A stretch of 64,000 bases of DNA from Streptomyces sp. SUK 48 (GTDB taxonomy: Bacteria; Actinomycetota; Actinomycetes; Streptomycetales; Streptomycetaceae): contig NZ_CP045740.1 of the NCBI RefSeq assembly GCF_009650765.1, positions 496,001-560,000 of the forward strand. The letters are read 5' to 3'. The notes below the pieces were generated by a model that did no database searches, was not told the DNA's origin, and was given only the letters and a program-made list of their open reading frames with translations. The stretch's first letter is position 1. Every line of letters begins with the position of its first letter. Made by a program: the position numbers and the translations under genes. Below are positions 8,944-16,646 of this stretch, piece after piece.

Positions 8944-10401
8944 ATGAAAGAAAACGAATTCGATCTGATCGGTGAATTAGACAGGACCCTGAAGACGCTC
9001 GGCCTGTCGCGCGACGGCGCGGTCAGCGAACTCGTCGTGCGCGGACAGGATCCGCTGGTGCCGTCGACCGTCCGGCTGGGCTCGGCCATGGGCATAGCCC
9101 TGCTGTCCTCCGCCGTGGGCGCGGCCCAGATCTGGCACAGCGCCACGGGCCGCCCGCAGCGCCTCGGCCTCGACCTCGGGCAGGCGGTGCACCAGCTCAC
9201 GCCCTACCTCGGCGGCGGCAACACGCTGAACGGCTACGGCTCCAACATGGGCAGCGTGCTCGGGCTCGGCGGCGGGCTCGCCCCCGCGCTGTGGGATCTG
9301 TACCGCACCGCGGACGACCGCTGGGCCATCCCGATCGCCTGCTATCCGAGCACCCGCGACGCCTTCCTCGACCTGCTCGGCACGGCGCACACCCGCGAGG
9401 CCATCGGCGCCGCCGTCGCGCGGCGGATCTCCTGGGAGCTGGAGGAGGAGGCGGCCGTCCGGGGGGTCCCGCTCGCGATCGTCCGCAGCCGGGAGGAGTT
9501 CCTCGCGCACCCGCAGGGCCGGGCCGTCATGGACGAACCCCTCGTGTCCGTGGAGCGGGTGGACGACGGCGCCCCGCCGCGCCCGCTGCCGGCCGGCGCC
9601 CAGCCGCTGTCCGGGCTGCGCTCCCTCCAGTTCACCCATGTCTTCGCGGGCACCGCGGCCGGCCGGGTCCTCGCCGAGCAGGGCGCCGACGTGCTGCACG
9701 TGTGCGAGCCGAACGCCTTCGACCACGATCTGTGCTGGAACGAGACCGGTGTCGGTCTGCGCTCGGCCCGGCTCGCCCTGGACTCCGGCGGCGAGGGCCG
9801 GCGCGCCTTCGAGGAACTGCTGCGCACCGCCGACGTGTTCGTGCACAACCACCGGCCCGGGAAGATGTCCCGGCTCGGGCTCGGCCCCGAGGAGTGCGCC
9901 GAGATCTCCCCCGGCGTCATCCATGTCTCCGTGCGCGCCTACGGCCACAGCGGCCCCTGGCAGGACCGGGGCGGCTTCGACCAGCACGCCCAGGCCCTGA
10001 CCGGCGTCAACTGGAGCGAACGGCGGAACGGGCAGCCGCAGTTGCCACCCGGCCGGATGCTCAACGACTACCTGGCCGCCTACCTCGTCGCCGCCGGCGT
10101 CATGAGCGCGGTCCTGCGCCGCGCCCACGAGGGCGGCAGCTACCGGGTCCGGGTCTCCCTCGCCGGTGTCTCCAACTGGGCCTATCAGCTCGGCACGTTC
10201 ACGCCCGAGCAGGTCGAACGGCTGCTTCCCGCGACGCCGTTGGTCCAGCCCGAGCGCCTCGTCCGGCAGACCCCGCTCGGCGAACTCTCGCTCGTGGCAC
10301 CGCCGGTGACCCTGAGCGAGACCCCGCCGGCCTGGCGCGGCCCGCTGCTGGTCCCCCGCGGCTCGTCAGGACCCCGCTGGCTGGACGACCAGGACTCCTG
10401 A
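8944..10401 (+). CDS. Class III (CaiB/BaiF-type) CoA-transferase with a TTA codon
   Basis: About 485 residues from the ATG at 8944. The C-terminal half is recognisable as a family III CoA-transferase: GLRSLQFTHVFAGTAAGRVLAEQGADV, an ADVFVHNHRPGKMSRLGL block, IHVSVRAYGHSGPW and GGFDQHAQALTG. The N-terminal half (LGLDLGQAVHQLTPYL and on) is also CaiB-like, so the protein resembles a two-domain member. In-frame ATGs also exist at 8848 and 8932 and no site has a good ribosome binding sequence, so the start is uncertain; a TATGTT 8 bases before 8944 would allow a leaderless message. Codon 12 is TTA (8977-8979), so translation should depend on the bldA tRNA. The first codons are unusually A-rich. 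It probably exchanges CoA between acids feeding or leaving the PKS, but the partner acid is unknown. Confidence 0.8.
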   Translation: MKENEFDLIGELDRTLKTLGLSRDGAVSELVVRGQDPLVPSTVRLGSAMGIALLSSAVGAAQIWHSATGRPQRLGLDLGQAVHQLTPYLGGGNTLNGYGSNMGSVLGLGGGLAPALWDLYRTADDRWAIPIACYPSTRDAFLDLLGTAHTREAIGAAVARRISWELEEEAAVRGVPLAIVRSREEFLAHPQGRAVMDEPLVSVERVDDGAPPRPLPAGAQPLSGLRSLQFTHVFAGTAAGRVLAEQGADVLHVCEPNAFDHDLCWNETGVGLRSARLALDSGGEGRRAFEELLRTADVFVHNHRPGKMSRLGLGPEECAEISPGVIHVSVRAYGHSGPWQDRGGFDQHAQALTGVNWSERRNGQPQLPPGRMLNDYLAAYLVAAGVMSAVLRRAHEGGSYRVRVSLAGVSNWAYQLGTFTPEQVERLLPATPLVQPERLVRQTPLGELSLVAPPVTLSETPPAWRGPLLVPRGSSGPRWLDDQDS

Positions 10402-10465
10402 CCCGCCCCTCGCCCTGCCCCTCGTGCCGACCTGCCCCCAGCCGACCTGTCCCAAGGAGAGACCC

Positions 10466-11023
10466 ATGTCCCGCATCCCCTGCCTCGACACCGAGGCGCT
10501 GCCCGAATCCCTGCGCTCGCTGAGCCAGGGCCGCATCATCAACGTGTACCGGATGCTCGGCCACGCGCCCCGGTCGGTCACGCAGATCGCCCGGCTGGGC
10601 GCCTCGCTCTTCGCCGACGCCAGCCTCGGCGCGGTCGACCGCGAGCTGCTCATCCTCACCTACGGCACCGTGTTCGAGGCCGAGTACGAGTGGGCGCAGC
10701 ACGTGCCCATCTCCCGGGCCGCGGGGGTCACGGACGAGCAGCGCGCGGCCCTGCGCGCCCAGCGGTACGACGCAGAGGTCTTCACCCCGGCCCAGCAGGC
10801 GCTCGTCGCCTTCGCCGCCGCCGCGGCCGCCTCGCCCCTCGTGGACGACGCCCGTTACGCGGCCGTCAGCGCCCACTACACCGAGGAACAGATCGTAGAG
10901 ACCCTCGTCCTCGCGGGCTTCTACTTCCTGCTGGCCCGCGTCTGCACCGTCCTGGACGTCGAGATCGACGCGGCGGAGAGCGACGAGCTGGTACGGATGG
11001 CGCAGAGCATGCATGCCAACTGA
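10466..11023 (+). CDS. Carboxymuconolactone decarboxylase / AhpD-like protein
   Basis: A 185-residue all-helical CMD-family protein. The ATG at 10466 follows AAGGAGAGACCC; a longer frame from 10424 has no such site. The core motif reads EYEWAQHVPISRAAGV, where AhpD-type disulphide reductases have CxxC. With no Cys pair it matches the non-redox branch of the family, often annotated as decarboxylase-like. It follows the CoA-transferase by 64 bases and is probably co-transcribed under the same promoter. In other clusters such proteins act in decarboxylation or peroxide handling of carbonyl intermediates. An action on the unreduced beta-keto product of the PKS would fit, but this is inference. 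Confidence 0.8.
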   Translation: MSRIPCLDTEALPESLRSLSQGRIINVYRMLGHAPRSVTQIARLGASLFADASLGAVDRELLILTYGTVFEAEYEWAQHVPISRAAGVTDEQRAALRAQRYDAEVFTPAQQALVAFAAAAAASPLVDDARYAAVSAHYTEEQIVETLVLAGFYFLLARVCTVLDVEIDAAESDELVRMAQSMHAN

Positions 11024-11040
11024 CCCCCCGGCGGCGACCG

Positions 11041-11092
11041 GCCCGGACGCCGGACCCGTCGCCGACCGACAGGGCCGACGGCGGGTCCGGGC
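11041..11092. terminator. Possible bidirectional terminator hairpin
   Basis: The outer arms GCCCGGAC (11041-11048) and GTCCGGGC (11085-11092) are complementary. An alternative pairing uses 11050-11061 with 11076-11090 and a 3-base bulge. It lies between two convergent genes (AhpD-like and ferredoxin). The structure is imperfect, so confidence is moderate. Confidence 0.45.
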
Positions 11093-11201
11093 ACCCGAAG
11101 GGCCGGGCAGGCGGACCGGGCAGTGAGGCGGGCGGCCGGGCGAGCCCGTCGCCCACTTCGCCGGCCGCCGCCCGCCCCCGTCGTCATCTCGCTCGGCCCG
11201 C

Positions 11202-11411
11202 CTACGCCTCCGCCGCCGCCGGGTCCGTCACGGTGATCGCGCCCACCGGGCACGCCCGGGCCGCCTCGCGGACGTTCGGGTCGCCCGCGCCGTCCTCCCG
11301 GCCGGGGATCAGCATGCTGAACCCGTCGTCGTCCTGGGTGAACACACCCGGCGCGGTCAGCGCGCACTGGCCCGCGCCGATACAGACGTTCTTGTCGATC
11401 TCGATGTGCAT
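11202..11411 (-). CDS. [3Fe-4S] ferredoxin
   Basis: A 69-residue ferredoxin that passes single electrons to the P450 12 bases upstream. Cluster ligands are Cys10 and Cys16 in CIGAGQC and the Cys in ACPVGA. The second cysteine of a 4Fe-4S motif is absent, which defines the 3Fe-4S type found next to CYP105-family P450s in Streptomyces. It is acidic and has no other domain. The ATG at 11411 lies in the short gap after the P450 stop with a GAGG-like site. The ferredoxin reductase is not in the window. Confidence 0.92.
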   Translation of the reverse strand: MHIEIDKNVCIGAGQCALTAPGVFTQDDDGFSMLIPGREDGAGDPNVREAARACPVGAITVTDPAAAEA

Positions 11412-11423
11412 GAGCTGAGCCTC

Positions 11424-12653
11424 TTACCAGGTCACGGGGAGTTCCAGCATCCCCTGGATCGTGTCGCCGGGTTTGAAGGGGATCTCCTCGGCGGGCGCGG
11501 CCAGCCGCAGTCCCGGCAGCCGGGCGAGCAGGGTGCCGAGGGCGATCTCCAGCTCCGCGCGGGCCAGGTTCTGGCCCAGGCACTGGTGGATGCCGAAGCC
11601 GAACGACACGTGGTGCCGGGTGGGTCGGTGGAGGTCCAGGGCGTCGGGGTCGTCGTACTGGCCCGGGTCCCGGTTGATCACCGACGTGGAGAAGAAGACC
11701 CCCTCACCGGCCCGGATGGTGGTGCCGTCGATCTCGATGTCCTCCAGCGCCACCCGCGCCAGCGCGTCGACGATGGACAGCACCCGCATCAGCTCCTCGA
11801 CGGCCGCGGGCAGCAGCGCCGGATCCGCGCGCAGCTCGGCCAGCCGGCCGGGGTTCTGGAGCAGGGTGAAGGTGCCGAGGGAGATCATGTTGGCGGTGGT
11901 CTCATGGCCCGCGACCAGCAGGATCACCGCGAGCGAGACGACGTCGGCGCGCTCCAGCGCGCCCTGGCCCAGCTGCTGGTGGACGAGATCGTCGAGGACG
12001 CCGTCGCCGGGCTCGGACTGCCGGGCCTTGGCGTCGACGAGGCCGCCGAGATACTCCTCCAGACGGTCGCGGGCGCCCTGGCTGTCCTCGGCGGTCGGCC
12101 CGCGCAGCAGCCGCCGGGACTGCTCCTCGAAGAACTCGTGGTCGGCGTAGGGCACGCCGAGCACATCGCAGATCACCATCGACGGCACGGGCAGCGCGAA
12201 GGCGGAGACCAGATCGGCGGGCGGGCCCTGCTCGATCATCGTGTCCAGCAGGTCGTCCACGATCCGCTGGATGGCGGGCCGCAGCCCGCCGGCGCGTTTG
12301 AGAGTGAACGACGGGATCATCATCCGCCGCTGCCGCTGGTGCTCGGGGTCGTCCTGGCCGAGCAGCGCCACCCGGCGGTCGCGGACGCCCTCGAAGCGGG
12401 GGGAGATCGACGGGAACTCGCCGCGGCGGCGGTCGCTGGACAGCCGGGGGTCGGCGAGCAGTGCGCGGGCGGTGGCGTGTCCGGTGACCATCCAGACCTC
12501 ACGGCCGTCGTACAGGGTGACGCGCGCCAGGGGCCGGTCCTCGCGCAGCGGGGCGTAGCCGGTCGGCGGGTGGTAGGGACAGGTGCGGTCCTGGGGGAAG
12601 GCGACGGGGTCGGCCGGGGTCGCCGGGCCGGTGATGTCCGTCAGTTCCGTCAT
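11424..12653 (-). CDS. Cytochrome P450, CYP105-like
   Basis: A 409-residue soluble class I P450. Signatures are the oxygen-activation helix AGHETT, the ExxR pair in EELMR, and the haem loop FGFGIHQCLGQNLAR with Cys358 as axial ligand. The N-terminal CPYHPP and the partner ferredoxin are typical of the CYP105 family, whose members hydroxylate or epoxidise macrolides and xenobiotics. The ATG at 12653 has GAGG 8 bases upstream; a 60-base longer frame from 12713 lacks one and would cover the operator at 12697. It forms a two-gene operon with the ferredoxin. It may be a tailoring enzyme for the PKS product or an independent inducible xenobiotic oxidase, which the palindrome upstream would suit. 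Confidence 0.94.
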   Translation of the reverse strand: MTELTDITGPATPADPVAFPQDRTCPYHPPTGYAPLREDRPLARVTLYDGREVWMVTGHATARALLADPRLSSDRRRGEFPSISPRFEGVRDRRVALLGQDDPEHQRQRRMMIPSFTLKRAGGLRPAIQRIVDDLLDTMIEQGPPADLVSAFALPVPSMVICDVLGVPYADHEFFEEQSRRLLRGPTAEDSQGARDRLEEYLGGLVDAKARQSEPGDGVLDDLVHQQLGQGALERADVVSLAVILLVAGHETTANMISLGTFTLLQNPGRLAELRADPALLPAAVEELMRVLSIVDALARVALEDIEIDGTTIRAGEGVFFSTSVINRDPGQYDDPDALDLHRPTRHHVSFGFGIHQCLGQNLARAELEIALGTLLARLPGLRLAAPAEEIPFKPGDTIQGMLELPVTW

Positions 12654-12696
12654 GGAAAGACCTCGCAGACGAAGAAGTGCGTCGTGCCGATCTTCA

Positions 12697-12717
12697 TTAG
12701 ATGCCTCAGGCACCTAT
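12697..12717. promoter_or_regulatory. 21-bp imperfect palindrome upstream of the P450
   Basis: Arms TTAGATGCCT (12697-12706) and AGGCACCTAT (12708-12717) around a central C match at 8 of 10 positions. It sits 44 bases upstream of the P450 start in an A/T-richer stretch. The size and symmetry suit a dimeric MarR- or TetR-type repressor. The P450 is not next to a regulator gene, so the protein is unknown. Confidence 0.5.
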
Positions 12718-12815
12718 GGGTCGATGACAAGTTCAGCCACTTCAAGGATCCTCCCGATCCGTCCGGATCGCGAAGGTAGGAGGGTCGAGTTCCGGCCAGA
12801 CGGCGCATCCGCTGT

Positions 12816-13274
12816 TCACGGCGCCCCGGCGCCCCCCTCGCGCGGGGCGAAGGCGCGGGCCACGGCGAGGCTGTCCTCGTACACGTGGTGGCGTACGACG
12901 ACGCCGTCGCGGACCGTGAGGTGCAGGGCGATCCGGGCGGTGTAGGCGCGGCCGGTCGGTGCGGCGGTCTGCCGTACGACGCCGAGGACGACCGCGTCCT
13001 CGCCGTCGGCCAGCACGCGCTCGACCCTGGTGTCCGCCTCGGCGGGCACATGGTGGGCGGCCAGCTCCCGGAAGTGGGCGGCCACGTCCGCCCGGGTGGC
13101 GCGGTGCCGGATCCACGGGGTGTCCGGGCGGCCATGCTCCTCCTCGGGCCAGTCGAGCCGCCAGTCGCATTCCTCGGCGTACAGCCCGGCGATCCGGTCG
13201 GGGTCGCCCGCGCCGATCCTGGCCAGGAGTTCCCGGACCGCGGCGCGGGTCTCGGGGGTGGGGTCGTACGGCAT
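12816..13274 (-). CDS. SnoaL-like (NTF2 fold) protein
   Basis: A 152-residue cone-shaped NTF2-like domain: an N-terminal helix pair (ETRAAVRELLARIGAGDPDRIAGLYAE), then the core with WRLDWPEE and a closing strand ALHLTVRDGVVVRHHVYEDSLAVARAF. The family includes polyketide cyclases, hydroxylases of the SnoaL type and ketosteroid-isomerase-like enzymes, as well as proteins of unknown role. It sits upstream of the P450-ferredoxin operon on the same strand with 162 bases between them. A cyclase role in the cluster is possible but no catalytic His/Asp pair can be assigned with confidence. The ATG at 13274 is the only reasonable start. Confidence 0.75.
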   Translation of the reverse strand: MPYDPTPETRAAVRELLARIGAGDPDRIAGLYAEECDWRLDWPEEEHGRPDTPWIRHRATRADVAAHFRELAAHHVPAEADTRVERVLADGEDAVVLGVVRQTAAPTGRAYTARIALHLTVRDGVVVRHHVYEDSLAVARAFAPREGGAGAP

Positions 13275-13384
13275 GAGGTCGCTCCCGGGGGTCGGTGCCG
13301 GTTTCGGACGGTGACCACTGTGCCGGGTGTGGTGGGGGTGACGCGATGACCGAGGAGGTAATGATCACGGCGGCGCGGGGAAGC

Positions 13385-13405
13385 ACGGTACGGATACGGT
13401 ACGGA
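13385..13405. repeat. Tandem direct repeat, 11-base period
   Basis: CGGTACGGAT occurs at 13385-13394 and 13396-13405 with one base between. It lies between the divergent SnoaL-like and DUF385 genes. It could be a binding site with helical phasing or a slippage duplication. Confidence 0.6.
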
Positions 13406-13475
13406 TGAATCATGCGGCCGCCGGTGTTGTGACCGGTGCCATGCATGCGTGAGAGCGACGAAGGGGAACGGATCC

Positions 13476-13925
13476 ATGCCTCTCGAGGGTGAGTACGAGC
13501 CGAGCCCGGATCAGTGGGTGCGCGACCAGGTGGAGTTGTACGAGAGCTCCGGCGGGACGAAGGGGAACACCCTGATGGACACCGGGATGCCGGTCATCGT
13601 CCTGACGACCCGGGGCGCGAAGAGCGGGAAGATCCGCAAGACCCCGCTCATGCGGGTGACGCACGAGGGCGCGTACGCGGTGGTGGCCTCGCAGGGCGGA
13701 GCGCCGAAGCACCCGGTGTGGTACTTCAACATCAAGGCCGATCCGCGCGTCGAGCTCCAGGACGGCCCGGTCAGGCAGGACATGCGGGCCCGCGAGGTCA
13801 CCGGCGCCGAGAAGGCCGAGTGGTGGGGGCGGGCGGTCGACGCGTACCCGCCGTACGCGGAGTACCAGGAGAAGACCGACCGGGAGATCCCGGTGTTCGT
13901 CCTGGAGCCGGCCGAGGGCAGCTGA
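13476..13925 (+). CDS. F420-type deazaflavin-dependent oxidoreductase (DUF385 / Ddn family)
   Basis: A 149-residue split-barrel protein of the family that contains mycobacterial Ddn, an F420H2-dependent quinone and nitroimidazole reductase. Diagnostic stretches are [20 protein letters not shown], the [13 protein letters not shown] block and the C-terminal [19 protein letters not shown]. The ATG at 13476 has GGGGAAC about 8 bases upstream; an upstream in-frame GTG at 13449 has none. It is divergent from the SnoaL-like gene. Whether it serves the cluster or general quinone reduction is unclear. Confidence 0.88.
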   Translation: MPLEGEYEPSPDQWVRDQVELYESSGGTKGNTLMDTGMPVIVLTTRGAKSGKIRKTPLMRVTHEGAYAVVASQGGAPKHPVWYFNIKADPRVELQDGPVRQDMRAREVTGAEKAEWWGRAVDAYPPYAEYQEKTDREIPVFVLEPAEGS

Positions 13926-13936
13926 CCGCCCGGCAC

Positions 13937-13980
13937 GGGGGCGCCCGCCGGGGAAATCCTCACCCGGCGGGTGTGCGCCC
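13937..13980. terminator. Hairpin terminator between convergent genes
   Basis: The arms GGGCGCCCGCCGGG (from 13938) and CCCGGCGGG...GCGCCC (13963-13980) pair over 14-15 positions with a 3-base TGT bulge. TCTTTC follows on the rightward side. It separates the deazaflavin reductase from the leftward metal transporter. Confidence 0.75.
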
Positions 13981-14004
13981 TCTTTCGTACGGGCAGTCGT
14001 GCCG

Positions 14005-15066
14005 TCAGGCCCCGCCGCGTTCCCCCGTCGCGGCGGGGCTCTGCCGTGTCCCGCCGTCCGGTCCGTCGGTGACGTCGAGGAAGATCTGGTCGGCGGCCGG
14101 GAACGTCGCGGCCAGCGAGCGCTTGATGCGGTCGGCGACCTCCTCGACCCGTTCGCTGTCCAGGCCCGGCGCGAGGTCGATGCGCGCGGCCACCAGCGTG
14201 GAGTCGAGGCCCAGTTTCATGGTGAACAGCTCCTCCACGCTGTCGATCTCCGGCTGCGCCCGCAGCAGCGCGCGTATCCGGCCGCTGAGCTCCGGGTCGG
14301 CGGCCTGCCCGATGAGCTGGTCGCGGGCCTCGCGGCCCAGCCGGTAGGCGATGTAGACCAGCAGCACGCCGATGGCGAGCGAGGCGGACGCCTCCCAGGC
14401 GACCTGCCCGGTGGCCATGTGCAGGGCCATCCCGGCGATCGCCAGGGTCACGCCGAGCACCGCCGTGCCGTCCTCCGCGACCACCGTGCGCAGCGCCGGA
14501 TCGCGCAGCGCCGCCCGCCCGCCGCGGTTGCGCACCTGGTGCAGGGCGCGCAGCAGCGAGCCGCCCTCGGCGAGCAGCGCCACGCCCAGCACGATCAGGC
14601 CCACCACATAGCCGCGGGTCGTCTCCATGGTGTCCTGGCGCAGCGCCTCGACGCCCTGGTAGAAGGAGAAGCAGCCGCCCATCACGAAGATCCCGACGGC
14701 GGCGAGCAGGGACCAGAAGAAGCGTTCCTTGCCGTAGCCGAAGGGGTGCCGGTCGTCGGCGGGGCGGCGGCTGCGGCGCAGGGCGGCCAGCAGGAACACC
14801 TCGTTGAGGGAGTCGGCGACCGAGTGCGCGGCCTCCGACAGCAGCGCGGGCGAGCCCGAGATCACCCCGCCGGCGGCCTTGGCGACCGCGATCAGCAGAT
14901 TGGCTCCGAGGGCGACCAGGACGGTGACCCGGGTACGGCGGTCGCTCGCCCGGGCGCGCCGCTCACGGGCCCGGATCCGGTCACTGCCCCGGGTGTGCCC
15001 CTCGTCGCGGGCGGCCCCCGTCGGGACGGCCCCCTGTTCCTGTCGTTCCGGTGGTGTTCCGCTCAC
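14005..15066 (-). CDS. Cation diffusion facilitator (CDF) metal transporter
   Basis: A proton-coupled Zn/Co/Mn/Fe-type exporter in the cell membrane. After a basic N-terminus (RERRARASDRRTR) come six membrane segments beginning VTVLVALGANLLIAVAKAAGG. The metal site in segment 2 is seen as SEAAHSVADSLNE. The cytoplasmic C-terminal domain starts around the RIRALLRAQPEIDSVEEL stretch. The GTG at 15066 (353 residues) keeps it clear of the divergent gene at 15203; in-frame ATGs at 15204 and 15219 would overlap that gene and add Pro/Arg-rich shadow sequence. The start is therefore uncertain. Metal specificity cannot be assigned. Confidence 0.88.
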   Translation of the reverse strand: MSGTPPERQEQGAVPTGAARDEGHTRGSDRIRARERRARASDRRTRVTVLVALGANLLIAVAKAAGGVISGSPALLSEAAHSVADSLNEVFLLAALRRSRRPADDRHPFGYGKERFFWSLLAAVGIFVMGGCFSFYQGVEALRQDTMETTRGYVVGLIVLGVALLAEGGSLLRALHQVRNRGGRAALRDPALRTVVAEDGTAVLGVTLAIAGMALHMATGQVAWEASASLAIGVLLVYIAYRLGREARDQLIGQAADPELSGRIRALLRAQPEIDSVEELFTMKLGLDSTLVAARIDLAPGLDSERVEEVADRIKRSLAATFPAADQIFLDVTDGPDGGTRQSPAATGERGGA

Positions 15067-15202
15067 GGGGGCCGACTGCCCGGGGGCCGGGGAATCACAC
15101 CGTGCGGGTGCCCGGAAACGGGGAAGTCGGTGCTCTGACGGAGAAGCCGGTGCTCCGGGGCCCCGGCGGCGGGGGCCTGGGGCCCGGCGGCGAGGAGGAG
15201 AC

Positions 15203-16219
15203 ATGGGCGGTGACGGCAACCGCGCCTACGGCCACACGAGCTTCAGCCGGTCGCGCAGCCATTTCCGGGACCGGATCACGGCGGACGGCCGGGACGGGTG
15301 GCCGGTGGCGGCGGGGCGCTACCGGCTCGTGGTGTCGCGCGCGTGCCCCTGGGCGAGCCGGGCGGTGATCTCCCGCCGGCTGCTGGGCCTGGAGGACGCG
15401 CTGTCGATGGCGGTCGCCGACCCGATCCAGGACGACCGCAGCTGGCGCTTCACCCTGGATCCGGACGGCCGGGACCCGGTGCTCGGCATCCGCTACCTCG
15501 GCGAGGCGTACGACCGCCGGGAGAGCGGCTACCCGGGCGGGGTGAGCGTGCCCGCCGTCGTGGACGTGGCGAGCGGGGAACTGGTCACCAACGACTACCA
15601 GCAGCTCACCCTGGACCTCGCCACCGAGTGGACGGCCCTGCACCGCGCGGGCGCCCCCGATCTGTATCCGGCGGCCCGCCGCGAGGAGATCGACGAGGTG
15701 ATGGCCGGGGTGTACGAGGACGTGAACAACGGCGTGTACCGGGCCGGGTTCGCCACCCACCAGAAGGAGTACGAGGAGGCGTGCGCGGGCGTCTTCCGGC
15801 GGCTGGAAATGATCGCCGAACGGCTGGCCGGACAGCGGTATCTGGTCGGGGACACCCTCACGGAAGCGGACATCCGGCTGTTCACCACGCTGGTCCGGTT
15901 CGACCCCGTCTACCACGGCCACTTCAAGTGCAACCGCTGGAAGCTGGCGGAGGACCCGGTGCTGTGGGCGTACGCCCGGGACCTGTTCCAGACCCCGGGG
16001 TTCGGCGACACCGTCGACTTCGACCACATCAAGCGGCACTACTACCAGGTGCACAGCGGTATCAACCCGACCGGGATCGTGCCGCTCGGCCCCGATCTCG
16101 CGTCCTGGCTGAGCCCGCACCACCGCGAGGAGCTGGGCGGCCGACCGTTCGGCGACGGCACACCCCCGGGCCCGGTGCCCGAGGGCGAACGGGTGGCCGC
16201 CGCGGGCCGCCCCGTATGA
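15203..16219 (+). CDS. Glutathionyl-hydroquinone reductase-like thiol transferase
   Basis: A 338-residue omega/xi-class GST of the YqjG/ECM4 family. The N-terminal thioredoxin-like domain has the active-site CPWASR; the following strands and VTNDYQQLTLDL close the thiol site. The C-terminal helical domain contains LVGDTLTEADIRLFTTLVRFDPVY and NRWKLAEDP. The family removes a thiol from thiolated hydroquinones through a Cys intermediate. Actinobacteria use mycothiol rather than glutathione, so the true co-substrate is probably mycothiol. The ATG at 15203 follows GGAGGAGAC. The divergent CDF gene shares a 136-base promoter region. A short DUF4235 gene follows by 28 bases. Confidence 0.92.
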   Translation: MGGDGNRAYGHTSFSRSRSHFRDRITADGRDGWPVAAGRYRLVVSRACPWASRAVISRRLLGLEDALSMAVADPIQDDRSWRFTLDPDGRDPVLGIRYLGEAYDRRESGYPGGVSVPAVVDVASGELVTNDYQQLTLDLATEWTALHRAGAPDLYPAARREEIDEVMAGVYEDVNNGVYRAGFATHQKEYEEACAGVFRRLEMIAERLAGQRYLVGDTLTEADIRLFTTLVRFDPVYHGHFKCNRWKLAEDPVLWAYARDLFQTPGFGDTVDFDHIKRHYYQVHSGINPTGIVPLGPDLASWLSPHHREELGGRPFGDGTPPGPVPEGERVAAAGRPV

Positions 16220-16247
16220 GATCCATCTGACGAGGAAGGAGACACCC

Positions 16248-16619
16248 ATGTCGAAGTCGAAGAAGACCAAGCTCCCCTTCGTCTACCAGCCGATCGGTTT
16301 CGTGCTCAGCTGGGCGAGCGGCGCCGTCGCGAGCCTCGCCTTCAAACAGGCGTGGAAGGCGATCCGGCACGAGGACGACGCGCCCAGCGCCCTGGACGAG
16401 GACCGCAGGATGCGCGACATCCTGCTGGCCGCGGCCATCCAGGGCGCGATCTTCGCGGTGGTGCGCAGCGCCGTGGACCGCACCGGCGCCAAGGCCATCG
16501 CCCGCTCCACGGGCGTGTGGCCGGTGGCCGAGGACGCCGAGGACAAGAAGAACGGCGCGGAGAGCCGGACGCGCGCGGAGCACAAGCGGGGCAAGGGCGG
16601 CAAGCGCGGACGGCGCTGA
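16248..16619 (+). CDS. DUF4235 membrane-associated protein
   Basis: A 123-residue protein conserved in actinobacteria. It has two hydrophobic helices (VYQPIGFVLSWASGAVASL and DILLAAAIQGAIFAVVRSAV) and a long Lys/Arg-rich tail ending KRGKGGKRGRR. GAAGGAGACACCC before the ATG is a strong ribosome binding site. It follows the thiol transferase closely and is probably co-transcribed. No function is known for the family; the tail suggests binding to nucleic acid or phospholipid heads, which is inference. Confidence 0.85.
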   Translation: MSKSKKTKLPFVYQPIGFVLSWASGAVASLAFKQAWKAIRHEDDAPSALDEDRRMRDILLAAAIQGAIFAVVRSAVDRTGAKAIARSTGVWPVAEDAEDKKNGAESRTRAEHKRGKGGKRGRR

Positions 16620-16646
16620 GGTGCCGCCCCGCCCCGCTCAGCCGTC
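16609..16646. terminator. Bidirectional hairpin over two stop codons
   Basis: GACGGCGCTGAG (16609-16620) and CTCAGCCGTC (16637-16646) pair over 10 positions with a 2-base bulge. The stem contains the stop codons of both convergent genes (DUF4235 and the PPOX-family protein). Confidence 0.6.

Noticed and set aside
15067..15219. Longer start for the CDF transporter (ATG at 15204 or 15219)
   Set aside because: The added residues are Pro/Arg-rich and would overlap the divergent thiol transferase start, leaving no promoter space.
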